NCBI GenBank assembly: GCA_019689775.1 | Contig: JADGGV010000072.1 | Location: 1-11,821 of the forward strand | From: Gemmatimonadota bacterium | GTDB taxonomy: Bacteria > Gemmatimonadota > Gemmatimonadetes > Longimicrobiales > RSA9 | Direction: 5' to 3' | Length of the DNA stretch: 11,821 nt | Shown: positions 1 to 7,779 of the stretch, piece by piece | Numbering within the stretch: position 1 is the stretch's first letter | Layout of the letters: every line of letters begins with the position of its first letter | The notes under the pieces: generated by a model | The model's input: only the letters and a program-made list of their open reading frames with translations | Database searches by the model: none | What the model was told of the DNA's origin: nothing | Made by a program: the position numbers and the translations under genes

Positions 1-336
1 CTGCCTATCGGCGGCCGCGGCCTTAGTGTATTAGGCGGAGGGGTAGGGGAGACGGTCATCGCCCGCCCGGACGCGGCGGCGCGCCCGAACGGCGGTCGAC
101 CACTCTCCCACTCTGCCCTTCCGCTCTCCCACTCCAGCCAACGGACCGGCGGACGCCGGGCGGGATCCTGTCCGTTTCTGGGATCGCGGTGTCGGAAGCG
201 GTCACCGGCGGCGGTGCCGCGCGCTCGGGGGAGTGCGGGAAACGCCTTGTGGCATCGGGACGATCGGGCTCGGTGAGGGCCGGCACGATCGTTCCCTTTC
301 CGGGTGCCATAACCAACGTCCGATCGTGGGGGATCG
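1..336. other. Upstream non-coding region of the export cluster
   Basis: I find no convincing gene here. The open frames that cross it lack coding character and recognisable motifs. An AT-richer patch sits at about 24-34. A pyrimidine-rich tract with an 11-bp direct repeat occupies about 101-135. A sigma-54-like -24/-12 arrangement lies at 281-295. CGATCG palindromes occur at 261, 286 and 321. The adaptor's Shine-Dalgarno-like GGGGGA is at 328-333, three bases before its ATG. The first bases could include the end of an upstream gene cut by the window, but I cannot show that. Confidence 0.6.
101..135 (+). repeat. Degenerate pyrimidine heptamer repeat
   Basis: The 11-mer CTCTCCCACTC occurs exactly at 103-113 and 124-134, offset by 21 bp. 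The stretch between reads as degenerate 7-nt units, so the whole tract is about five copies of a CCACTCT-like heptamer. All but two bases near its centre (excluding the few A's) are pyrimidines on the + strand. It is probably simple-sequence repeat DNA. A role as a binding site on one helix face (21 bp is about two turns) is possible but unproven. Confidence 0.6.
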
Positions 337-1587
337 ATGGTCGATATTCCGCGGGCGCCGAAGAAGAAGCGCAACCGCTACATCTTTGGTGGGGCCGGGG
401 CGTTGCTGGTCGCGGTCCTGACGCTTGGCCTCGCGCGGCTGAAGCCGGCGGCGCCGACGGTCGACCGGGCGACGCTGTGGATCGACACCGTGCGCCAGGG
501 GACGATGGTGCGCCAGGTGCGCGGCCCCGGGACGCTCGTGCCGGAGCAGATCCGCTACATCAGCGCGGTGACGCCGGGTCGGATCGAGAAGATCAACCTT
601 TTGCCGGGTCAGAAGGTCAAAAAGGAGACGGTGCTGCTGGAGATCAGCAACCCGGACGTGCAGCTCCAGCTCCTGGACTCGGAGCGGCAGCTCTCGGCGG
701 CGCAGGCGGAGCTGGTCAACCTCCGCTCGACGCTGGAGCAGAACCGGCTGAACCAGCTCGCCGTCGTCGCGCAGGCGAAGGCGGCGTACAACGATGCGGT
801 GCGGACGGCGAAGCTGAACGAGGAGCTGGCGGCGAAGCAGCTCGCGTCGGCCTACGACCTGGCCAAGGCGAAGGAGGCGGTCGAGGAGCAGAAGGTCCGG
901 CTGGATGTCGAGGAGGAGCGGCTGCGCGTGCAGACGGAGGCGATGCAGCGGCAGATCGCGGTGCAGGAGGCGCAGGTCGCGCGGCTGAAGAACATCGTCG
1001 AGTTCCGGCGCAGCGAGATCGAGGCGATGCGGATCCAGGCGGGCGCGGACGGCGTGCTCGCGGAGATGCCGATGCAGATCGGGCAGTGGGTGACGCCCGG
1101 CGTGACGCTGGCGAAGGTCGTGGAGCCGGGTCGCCTGAAGGCGGTGCTGCGGATCCCGGAGACGCAGGCGAAGGACATCGTGCTCGGGCAGCCGGCGTCG
1201 ATCGACACGCGAAACGGGTTCATCCCCGGCCACGTAATGCGCATCGACCCCTCCGCGCAGAACGGAACCGTCGGTGTAGATGTCGCACTGGACGTGGCGG
1301 GCCCACTGCCGCCGGGCGCGCGGCCGGACCTGAGCGTGGACGGCACGATCGAGATCGAGCGCCTGACGAACGTGCTCTACGTCGGCCTGCCGGCGTACGG
1401 CCAGCCGAACAGCACGGTGGGGCTCTTCAAGCTGAACGACGACGGCGAGGCCGTGCGCGTCAGCGTCAAGCTGGGGCGCAGCTCGGTGAACACCATCGAG
1501 GTTCTCGGCGGCCTCAAGAAGGGCGACACCGTGATCCTGTCGGACATGTCCGCGTGGGACCAGGTGGACCGCGTCAAGGTGAAGTGA
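337..1587 (+). CDS. Periplasmic adaptor (HlyD/MacA-like membrane fusion protein)
   Basis: 416 aa. Membrane fusion proteins bridge an inner-membrane transporter and an outer-membrane channel. The N-terminus is basic (KKKRNR at 9-14), followed by one hydrophobic anchor at about 15-35, so the rest lies in the periplasm. A first lipoyl half (about 73-105, with the PGRIEKINLLPGQKV core) leads into a long charged and Gln-rich alpha-helical hairpin (about 107-232). The second lipoyl half is at about 233-262, followed by beta-barrel and membrane-proximal domains ending in SDMSAWDQVDRVKVK. The length is normal for the family. The ATG is preceded by GGGGGA at 328-333. It heads a same-strand set with two ABC ATPases and an FtsX-type permease, which supports a MacA-like role rather than an RND partner. 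Substrate is unknown. No TolC-like channel gene is in the window. Confidence 0.93.
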   Translation: MVDIPRAPKKKRNRYIFGGAGALLVAVLTLGLARLKPAAPTVDRATLWIDTVRQGTMVRQVRGPGTLVPEQIRYISAVTPGRIEKINLLPGQKVKKETVLLEISNPDVQLQLLDSERQLSAAQAELVNLRSTLEQNRLNQLAVVAQAKAAYNDAVRTAKLNEELAAKQLASAYDLAKAKEAVEEQKVRLDVEEERLRVQTEAMQRQIAVQEAQVARLKNIVEFRRSEIEAMRIQAGADGVLAEMPMQIGQWVTPGVTLAKVVEPGRLKAVLRIPETQAKDIVLGQPASIDTRNGFIPGHVMRIDPSAQNGTVGVDVALDVAGPLPPGARPDLSVDGTIEIERLTNVLYVGLPAYGQPNSTVGLFKLNDDGEAVRVSVKLGRSSVNTIEVLGGLKKGDTVILSDMSAWDQVDRVKVK

Positions 1588-1611
1588 CGGGAGTCGTTGG
1601 ATCGACTCCCG
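1588..1611 (+). other. Stem-loop directly after the adaptor stop codon
   Basis: CGGGAGTCG (1588-1596) pairs perfectly with CGACTCCCG (1603-1611) across a 6-nt loop, TTGGAT. The stem starts at the first base after the TGA. There is no T-tract, and the next gene's ribosome site (AGGAG, 1635-1639) follows closely, so it looks more like an intercistronic stability or partial-attenuation element than a full terminator. The structure is seen in the sequence; the role is inferred. Confidence 0.6.
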
Positions 1612-1646
1612 AGATGGTCGGCATGAACCCGTGAAGGAGCTGCGCG

Positions 1647-2387
1647 ATGGAGCCCCTCATTCGCCTGGAAGGCGTGAGCAAGGTCTTCCTCACCGACGAG
1701 GTCGAGACGCACGCGCTGCACAACGTCCACCTGGAGATCAAGCAGGGTGAGTACGTCTCGATCGCCGGGCCGTCGGGGTGCGGCAAGACGACGCTCCTCT
1801 CGATCCTGGGGCTGTTGGACACGGCGACGGAGGGGACGTACCTCCTCGACGGCCGCCCGGTCTCGGGCCTGACGGCATCGGAGCGGGCGCGGATCCGCAA
1901 CCGCGAGATCGGCTTCATCTTCCAGGCGTTCAACCTGATCGGCGACCTCACGGTCTACGAGAACGTCGAGCTGCCGCTCACCTACCGCGGGATGTCGTCG
2001 GGGGAGCGGAAGCAGCGCGTGCAGGAGGCGCTCGAGCGCGTCGGCATGAGCCACCGCATGAAGCACTACCCGTCGCAGCTCTCGGGTGGTCAGCAGCAGC
2101 GCGTCGCCGTCGCCCGCGCGATCGTCGGCAGGCCGCTGATCCTGCTGGCGGATGAGCCGACGGGCAACCTCGATTCGCGGAACGGCGAGGCCGTGATGGA
2201 GCTGCTCCAGGAGCTGCACCGCGACGGCGCGACGATCGCCATGGTGACGCACGATCCGCGCTACGCCCGCCACGCCGACCGGACGATCTACCTCTTCGAC
2301 GGCCAGGTCATGCAGGACGAGGCCGCGGTGCAGCAGGCGGCGGCCGCCCGCGAGCTCCAGGAGAGCGGGTTCCGCGTCGAGGCCTGA
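1647..2387 (+). CDS. ABC transporter ATP-binding protein 1 (MacB/LolD-type)
   Basis: 246 aa, a stand-alone nucleotide-binding subunit that powers the adjacent FtsX-type permease. All motifs are intact: Walker A GPSGCGKT (41-48), Q-loop Gln93 in IFQAFNL, signature LSGGQQQRV (145-153), Walker B LILLADE (D169, E170), D-loop NLDS (D176) and switch His202 in VTHD. The sequence pattern (DEPTGNLDS, ENVELPL) matches the MacB/LolD/FtsE group of mechanotransmission-type ABC proteins. The last 25 residues are an Ala/Gln/Glu-rich extension beyond the core. The ATG has a good AGGAG at 1635-1639. The gene follows the adaptor by 59 nt and is probably co-transcribed. It differs clearly from the second ATPase, so the two are not recent duplicates. 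Confidence 0.95.
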   Translation: MEPLIRLEGVSKVFLTDEVETHALHNVHLEIKQGEYVSIAGPSGCGKTTLLSILGLLDTATEGTYLLDGRPVSGLTASERARIRNREIGFIFQAFNLIGDLTVYENVELPLTYRGMSSGERKQRVQEALERVGMSHRMKHYPSQLSGGQQQRVAVARAIVGRPLILLADEPTGNLDSRNGEAVMELLQELHRDGATIAMVTHDPRYARHADRTIYLFDGQVMQDEAAVQQAAAARELQESGFRVEA

Positions 2388-2410
2388 GGCGCCGCGGCCG
2401 CAGCGGCGCC
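2388..2410 (+). other. Stem-loop directly after ATPase 1 stop codon
   Basis: GGCGCCGC (2388-2395) pairs with GCGGCGCC (2403-2410) over a 7-nt loop, beginning at the base after TGA. A further GGCGCC follows at 2411-2416 and could compete for pairing. There is no T-run. Chance hairpins are common at this GC content, so function is uncertain, but the position mirrors the hairpin after the adaptor. Confidence 0.4.
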
Positions 2411-2459
2411 GGCGCCTCGCCCTGCCAGCGGGTCGCCCGTCGGCGCCGGCCTGCTCGAG

Positions 2460-2521
2460 ACGGCCACCGGTCGGGCCGCGCACGTGCGCGTCGCGCGCCG
2501 CGGCCGGTGGCCGTACCTTTT
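2460..2521 (+). terminator. Possible intra-cluster terminator or attenuator
   Basis: An 11-bp perfect stem pairs ACGGCCACCGG (2460-2470) with CCGGTGGCCGT (2504-2514). Its loop contains a 14-bp palindrome (2477-2490, CGCGCACGTGCGCG). The stem is followed by ACCTTTT ending at 2521, a rare T-run in this GC-rich DNA. It lies in the 219-nt gap between the two ATPases, the widest gap in the cluster. It could terminate or attenuate transcription after ATPase 1. Alternatively, TACCTT (2514-2519) might act as a -10 element for ATPase 2, although I see no matching -35. Confidence 0.35.
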
Positions 2522-2606
2522 CGCGACGTTCCCAGACGGCCGGCGTGCGGTGGGGCCGCGAGCGCCGCCGCCGCCGGCGCTCCCGGTTCCGAGTAGGGGG
2601 CCTCCG

Positions 2607-3296
<690 letters not shown>

Positions 3297-3357
3297 GCGC
3301 GGGGTCGCGCGAGTCCCAGCAGCCCCCCGAGCTCGCTCCGACGACTACGGAGGACCC

Positions 3358-5820
3358 GTGAAAGGCCTCGTTCGAGAAATTCGCTTCGCGCTCCGTGCGC
3401 TGCGGAAGCGCCCGGGTTTCACCGCGGTCGCGGTGCTCACGCTGGGCCTCGGGCTCGGCGCCAACCTGTCGATCTTCAGCCTGGTCGACGCGGCGCTGCT
3501 TCGTCCGCCGGCCGCGGTGCGCGAACCCGAGCGCCTGGTCACGCTGTGGACGAGCGACTTCAGCGGACCGCGCTACGGCGGCACGTCGTACCCCGACTAC
3601 GAGGCGATCGCGGCCGCGGCGGATGTGTTCGCCGGCGTCGCGGCGTCGTCGCCGCGTCCGCTGTCCCTGGCGGGCGTCGCCGGCTCCGAGCGCCTCTTCG
3701 GCGAGATCGTTTCCGCGAACTACTTCGACGTGCTCGGCGTCCGGCCGGCGCTGGGCCGCTTCTTCCTCCCGCAGGAGGCCGGCGCGGCGGGCGGCCACCC
3801 GGTCGTCGTGCTCGGGTGGGGGCTCTGGCAGCGCGCGTTCGGCGGCTCGCGCGACGTAATCGGCCGCACGGTCCGCCTGAGCGGCGTGCCGCTCACGGTC
3901 GTGGGCGTGGCGCCGCCCGGCTTCCGCGGCTCCATCCGCGGGCTCGCGCTCGAGGTCTGGGTGCCGTTCTCGGCCGATCGGGCGCTGCTGGGTTTCAGGC
4001 CCGAGGGGCGCGGAGACCGCGGCCTCTTCGTCACGGCGCGGCTGCGCCCGGGCGTCACGGTCGCCGAGGCGCAGGCGCGGCTCGACCTGATCGCGCGCCA
4101 GCTCCATGCCGCCTACGCGCAGGAGTGGACCGACGTGCGCGGCCGGCCGCGCGTGCTCACCGCCGTCCCCGAGCGCCTCTCCCGCGTCCCGCCCATGGCC
4201 CGCGGCCCCGTGGTCGGCTTTATGGCGCTGCTCATGGCCATCGTCGCCATCGTGCTGCTAATCGCGTGCGCGAACGTCGCGAACCTGCTGCTCGCGCGGG
4301 CGGCCGGACGCCAACGCGAGGTCGCGATCCGGCTGGCGCTCGGCGCCACGCGACGTCGCCTGGTGCGGCAGCTCCTCGTCGAGAGCCTGCTCCTCGCGCT
4401 CGCCGGCGGCGCGCTCGGCGTCCTCGTGGCCCGTTGGACGACGGCGCTGCTCGCCGGCTTCCACCCGCCGATCGACGTTCCGCTGGCGCTCGACCTCCGC
4501 GTGGACGGCGCCGTTCTCGGCTTCGGCCTCCTCCTCTCGGTCGCGACCGCGGTCGCGTTCGGGCTCGCGCCCGCGCTCCGCGTCACCCGGCCGGACCTGG
4601 TCCCCGCGCTCAGGGACGAGGGCTCGACCGTGCGGGCCGGCGGGCGCCGCTTCGGGCTCCGCAACCTCCTCGTGATCGGGCAGGTCGCCGGCTCGCTCGT
4701 CCTCCTCGTCGCCGGCTCCCTGTTCCTGCGCACGCTGCGCCAGGCGACGCGCATCGACGCTGGCTTCGACCCCGAGAACCTGCTCCTCGTCGCGTTCGAT
4801 CTGACCGCGGAGCGCTATGACCCGGCGCGCGCGGCCGACTTCTACCGCCGGCTCGAGGAGCGGGTGAGCGCGCTGCCGGGTGTGCGCGCCGTGACGCTGG
4901 CGCAGTGGGTGCCGCTCGGCCTCGACTTCGCGCGCCGCGGCCTCGTCGTCGAGGGCTACCAGGCGCGGCCGGGCGAGGATCTGGAGCAGGGCTTCAACGT
5001 CGTGGGGGACGATTACTTCCGGACGCTCGGCACGCGCATCGTGCGCGGCCGCGCGCTCGACGAGCGCGACCACGCGGGCGCGCCGCTGGCCGTCGTGGTG
5101 AACGAGAGCTTCGCGCGCCGCTACTGGCCCGGCGCGGACCCGCTGGGCAAGCACATCGGCTGGGAGGGGCCGGACGGACGGATGGCCGAGGTAGTCGGCA
5201 TCGCCCAGGACGGGAAGTACCGCAGCCTGGGAGAGGAGCCGCGGCCGTACTTCTACATCGCGGCCGCGCAGGTCGACGCGCGGGACCTCACGCTCCACGT
5301 GCGCACGGCCGGCGACCCGCGGGCGCTGGTCCCCGCGGTGCGCGCCGCGGTGCGGGAGCTGGCGCCCGGGCTGCCGATCGCGAAGCTGACCACGCTCCGC
5401 GAGCAGGTCGCGGTCTCGCTGCTGCCGCAGCGCCTGGCGGCGGTCGTCCTGGGCGTGCTCGGCGCGGGGGCGCTGCTCCTCGCGGTCGTCGGGCTGCACG
5501 GCGTCGTCGCGTACGCGGTCAGCCTGCGGACGCGTGAGCTCGGGATCCGCGTGGCGCTCGGCGCGCGACCCGCGGACATCCAGCGGATGGTGCTGGCGGA
5601 CGGGATGCGCCTCGTCGCCATCGGCGCCGCCGTCGGCCTCGCGCTGGCGCTGGCCGCGTCGCGGCTGCTGCGCGGCTTCCTGCTCGGCGGCGACGGCGCG
5701 GATCCGGTCGCGTTCGTCGCGGTGCCGCTCCTCCTGGCCGGCGTGGCGCTGGTCTCGGCGTACATCCCCGCGCGTCGGGCCGGGCGCGTCGACCCGATGG
5801 AGGCGCTGCGCGTCGAGTAG
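3358..5820 (+). CDS. ADOP-type ABC permease: tandem fused MacB/FtsX modules
   Basis: 820 aa. It starts with the basic N-terminal stretch and FTAVAVLTLGLGLGAN helix typical of acidobacterial duplicated orphan permeases. The order is TM1 (about 22-45), first periplasmic MacB core domain (about 46-280), FtsX domain with three TMs (about 285-412, REVAIRLALGATRRRLVRQ motif), TM5 (about 436-458), second periplasmic core (about 460-685), and a second FtsX domain with three TMs (about 693-813, RELGIRVALGARPADI motif) ending in ARRAGRVDPMEALRVE. One chain therefore carries both halves that a MacB dimer normally supplies. It has no ATPase domain, so the two upstream ATPases are the likely partners. The start codon is GTG, with GGAGGA at 3349-3354. 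Substrate is unknown. Related proteins may act in efflux or in lipoprotein and envelope handling. Confidence 0.93.
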   Translation: MKGLVREIRFALRALRKRPGFTAVAVLTLGLGLGANLSIFSLVDAALLRPPAAVREPERLVTLWTSDFSGPRYGGTSYPDYEAIAAAADVFAGVAASSPRPLSLAGVAGSERLFGEIVSANYFDVLGVRPALGRFFLPQEAGAAGGHPVVVLGWGLWQRAFGGSRDVIGRTVRLSGVPLTVVGVAPPGFRGSIRGLALEVWVPFSADRALLGFRPEGRGDRGLFVTARLRPGVTVAEAQARLDLIARQLHAAYAQEWTDVRGRPRVLTAVPERLSRVPPMARGPVVGFMALLMAIVAIVLLIACANVANLLLARAAGRQREVAIRLALGATRRRLVRQLLVESLLLALAGGALGVLVARWTTALLAGFHPPIDVPLALDLRVDGAVLGFGLLLSVATAVAFGLAPALRVTRPDLVPALRDEGSTVRAGGRRFGLRNLLVIGQVAGSLVLLVAGSLFLRTLRQATRIDAGFDPENLLLVAFDLTAERYDPARAADFYRRLEERVSALPGVRAVTLAQWVPLGLDFARRGLVVEGYQARPGEDLEQGFNVVGDDYFRTLGTRIVRGRALDERDHAGAPLAVVVNESFARRYWPGADPLGKHIGWEGPDGRMAEVVGIAQDGKYRSLGEEPRPYFYIAAAQVDARDLTLHVRTAGDPRALVPAVRAAVRELAPGLPIAKLTTLREQVAVSLLPQRLAAVVLGVLGAGALLLAVVGLHGVVAYAVSLRTRELGIRVALGARPADIQRMVLADGMRLVAIGAAVGLALALAASRLLRGFLLGGDGADPVAFVAVPLLLAGVALVSAYIPARRAGRVDPMEALRVE

Positions 5821-5833
5821 GCGCCGCCCAGGC

Positions 5834-5862
5834 TTTCCCATCCCCATGTCGCCGGCTAACCT
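5834..5862 (+). promoter_or_regulatory. Weak candidate promoter for the serine hydrolase
   Basis: TTTCCC (5834-5839) and TAACCT (5857-5862, fitting TANNNT) are separated by 17 bp, in an AT-richer patch of the 158-nt gap after the permease. Each box matches the sigma-70 consensus at only three of six positions, so this is tentative. It would give a 5' leader of about 110 nt containing the hairpin at 5870-5889. Confidence 0.25.
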
Positions 5863-5869
5863 GTAGGCG

Positions 5870-5889
5870 GGCGGCGCGTCCGCGCCGCC
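5870..5889 (+). other. GC-rich stem-loop between permease and serine hydrolase
   Basis: GGCGGCGC (5870-5877) pairs with GCGCCGCC (5882-5889) over a 4-nt GTCC loop. It lies 50 nt after the permease stop and 90 nt before the next start. There is no T-tract. It could act as a transcript end or stability element for the cluster, or as a leader structure for the hydrolase. Confidence 0.4.
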
Positions 5890-5978
5890 GGATCCCCCAC
5901 CGATCGCTGGAGGACGCGCCGGTCGCGACGGCCGGCGTCGCCCGTGTCGCGCGACGAACCGAAAGGAGCCCGAGCGCC

Positions 5979-7493
5979 ATGCGTCGTAGCCCGCCTCGCA
6001 CCGTCGTCCGCCGCGCCCACCCGGCGGCCTTCCTCGCCGCGCTCGCGCTCGCCGCGCCGGCGCCGGCGCTCGCCCAGGCCCGGGCGGACCGCTTCGAGCC
6101 GATCCGCGCGAAGATCCGCGAGGCGATCGCGCAGGGGAAGGTCCCCTCCGTCGCCGTGGCCGTCGCGCAGCACGGCCGCATCGTCTGGGAGGAGGGCTTT
6201 GGGCTCGCGAACCGCGAGCGCAACCTCCCGGCGACGGCGCATACGCCCTACTCGCTCGCGTCGATCTCGAAGCCGTTGACGGCGACGGCGCTGATGCAGC
6301 TCGTCGAGGAGGGGAAGATCGACCTCGACCGCCCGGCGAACGACTACCTCGGCGCGGCCAAGATCACGGGTCTAGCGGGCGACGCCGCGGGCGCCACCGT
6401 CCGGCGGGTCATGAACCACACCGCGGGGCTCCCGCTGCACTACCAGTTCTTCTACGTGGGCGACCCGTACCAGCGCGTGAACATGGACACGGCGATCGCG
6501 CGCTACGCGATCCTCGTCAACCCGCCGGGCGAGCGCTGGGAGTACTCGAACCTCGGCTACGGCATCCTGGACTACATCATCGAGCGGACGTCGGGGATGT
6601 CGTACGAGGACTTCATGCAGCGGCGCGTCTTCGAGCCGCTCGGGCTGACGCACACGTTCATCGGCACGGGCGCGGGGCACGACGAGGCCGCCGTCCGCTA
6701 TGACACCGCGGGCAAGCCGGTCCCGTTCTACGACTTCGACCACCGCGGCGGCTCCGCCGTCTGGGCCAGCGCGCACGACCTCGTCCGCTTCGGCATGTTC
6801 CACCTGAAGGACCACCTGAAGGACCAGAAGCGCATCCTCAAGGACGCGACGATCGACGAGATGCAGCGCCTGTCGACGCCGCCCGGCTCCGAGCTCGGCT
6901 ACGGCCTCGGCTGGATCGTCACGCCCGGCTACAACGGCTACCTGCGCGTCAGTCACACGGGCGGCATGCCCGGCGTCGCGACCGCGCTCACGCTCTACCC
7001 CGAGGCGGACCTCGCCATCGTCGTGCTGCTGAACCGGTCGAACCCGCTCGTCGCCACCGTGACGGACGACATCGCCGAGGTTCTGCTGGGCACGAAGTTC
7101 GCCTCGGCGCGGAAGGCCGCGCGGGAAAATCGGGAGGCGGAGGGGAAGGCGGCGCCGACCACCCCGGCGGCCGCGCTGATCGGCGAGTGGAGCGGCACCG
7201 TCCGCACCTATTCCGGCACGGTCCCGCTCTCGCTCACCATCAAGGCCGACGGCGACGTGCACGTCAAGTTGGGGAGCGCGCTGCCGACACTCCTAAGCGA
7301 GACGACGTTCGGCCCGGCGGACCTGACCGGCATGTTCGCCGGCCGGATCCCGACCGAGGACGCCGAGCGGCACCCGGCCGTGCAACTCAACCTGCACCTG
7401 CGCGGCGCCAAGCTCGCCGGCGAGGCGACGGCGATGAGCTACACGCTGGGCGCGATCACCTCCTACGTGGAGCTGGCGCGGACGTCGCCGTAA
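5979..7493 (+). CDS. Exported serine hydrolase, class C beta-lactamase family
   Basis: 504 aa. The family (PF00144) includes AmpC, D-alanyl-D-alanine carboxypeptidases, esterases and D-aminopeptidases. A signal peptide (1-32: RR-rich start, Ala/Leu core, APALA before Gln33) sends it to the periplasm. The catalytic motifs are present: SxxK as S95-I-S-K98, YxN as Y189-S-N191, and HTGG at 326-329 in place of KTG. The HTG form is usual in the esterase/peptidase members of the family and argues against a dedicated beta-lactamase. After the catalytic domain comes an Ala/Glu/Lys-rich linker (about 375-397) and a C-terminal beta-rich domain (about 398-504). ATG 5979 is supported by AAAGGAG at 5962-5968. 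It is separated from the permease by 158 nt, so it may have its own promoter. Its actual substrate cannot be told from sequence. Confidence 0.92.
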   Translation: MRRSPPRTVVRRAHPAAFLAALALAAPAPALAQARADRFEPIRAKIREAIAQGKVPSVAVAVAQHGRIVWEEGFGLANRERNLPATAHTPYSLASISKPLTATALMQLVEEGKIDLDRPANDYLGAAKITGLAGDAAGATVRRVMNHTAGLPLHYQFFYVGDPYQRVNMDTAIARYAILVNPPGERWEYSNLGYGILDYIIERTSGMSYEDFMQRRVFEPLGLTHTFIGTGAGHDEAAVRYDTAGKPVPFYDFDHRGGSAVWASAHDLVRFGMFHLKDHLKDQKRILKDATIDEMQRLSTPPGSELGYGLGWIVTPGYNGYLRVSHTGGMPGVATALTLYPEADLAIVVLLNRSNPLVATVTDDIAEVLLGTKFASARKAARENREAEGKAAPTTPAAALIGEWSGTVRTYSGTVPLSLTIKADGDVHVKLGSALPTLLSETTFGPADLTGMFAGRIPTEDAERHPAVQLNLHLRGAKLAGEATAMSYTLGAITSYVELARTSP

Positions 7494-7501
7494 CCGCGCC
7501 G

Positions 7502-7741
7502 CTACCGGGGCCGCGTCCTCGCCTGGAACGCGAGCTGGATCGCGCGGATGCCGAGCACGGTCAGCCCGGCCGAGAAGAGAATGGCCGGCACCAGAAGCGG
7601 TGCCGGCAGGCCGAGCACCACGCCGCGGGCATACGCGTCCGCGGCATGGGCCAGCCAGGCCCCAAGCTGTACGGGCATGGGCGTGCCCCCACTGGAGGGT
7701 TCGAGGTCCGACTGGAGCTTGCGCGCCTCCAGTATCGGCAC
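7502..7741 (-). CDS. Probable small membrane protein, unrecognised
   Basis: 79 aa from GTG 7741, or 58 aa from an internal ATG at 7678 (residue 22). I do not recognise the family. Coding character is good for this genome: about 87% of codons end in G or C, while second positions are often T in a hydrophobic stretch. One transmembrane segment is likely at about 40-64 (VVLGLPAPLLVPAILFSAGL), followed by a basic tail, ARTRPR. It converges on the serine hydrolase (8 nt between stops) and diverges from the lipoprotein gene. The GTG start leaves only 38 nt for a divergent promoter region, the ATG start 101 nt, which favours the shorter form. Neither start has a clear ribosome site. It is the only minus-strand gene I accept in this window. 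Confidence 0.5.
   Translation of the reverse strand: MPILEARKLQSDLEPSSGGTPMPVQLGAWLAHAADAYARGVVLGLPAPLLVPAILFSAGLTVLGIRAIQLAFQARTRPR
7691..7733. repeat. ACTGGAG direct and inverted repeats
   Basis: ACTGGAG occurs at 7691-7697 and 7711-7717, exactly 20 bp apart (about two helical turns). Its reverse complement CTCCAGT is at 7727-7733, forming a 7-bp inverted repeat with 9-nt spacing. The array lies between ATG 7678 of the minus-strand gene and the lipoprotein start at 7780. If the minus-strand protein starts at 7678, this is a divergent promoter region and the array could be an operator. If it starts at the GTG, the repeats are inside its coding sequence. Confidence 0.45.
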
Positions 7742-7779
7742 CCGGCGCGCCGGCCTTGAACCGACTCCCGGAGACCGTG

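Noticed and set aside
189..1634. 481-codon + strand frame overlapping the adaptor
   Set aside because: Out of frame with the clear adaptor protein; Gly/Ala/Arg-rich shadow.
2484..2606. N-terminal extension of ATPase 2 from GTG 2484
   Set aside because: The extension has no family similarity, crosses the terminator-like hairpin, and a good ribosome site precedes ATG 2607.
4258..5847. 529-codon open frame on the minus strand
   Set aside because: Antisense shadow of the permease, with a charged low-complexity product and no recognisable domain.
7584..7607. 9-bp perfect hairpin as terminator of the serine hydrolase
   Set aside because: GCCGGCACC/GGTGCCGGC is a good stem, but it has no T-run and lies inside the probable minus-strand coding region. 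I do not call it a terminator.
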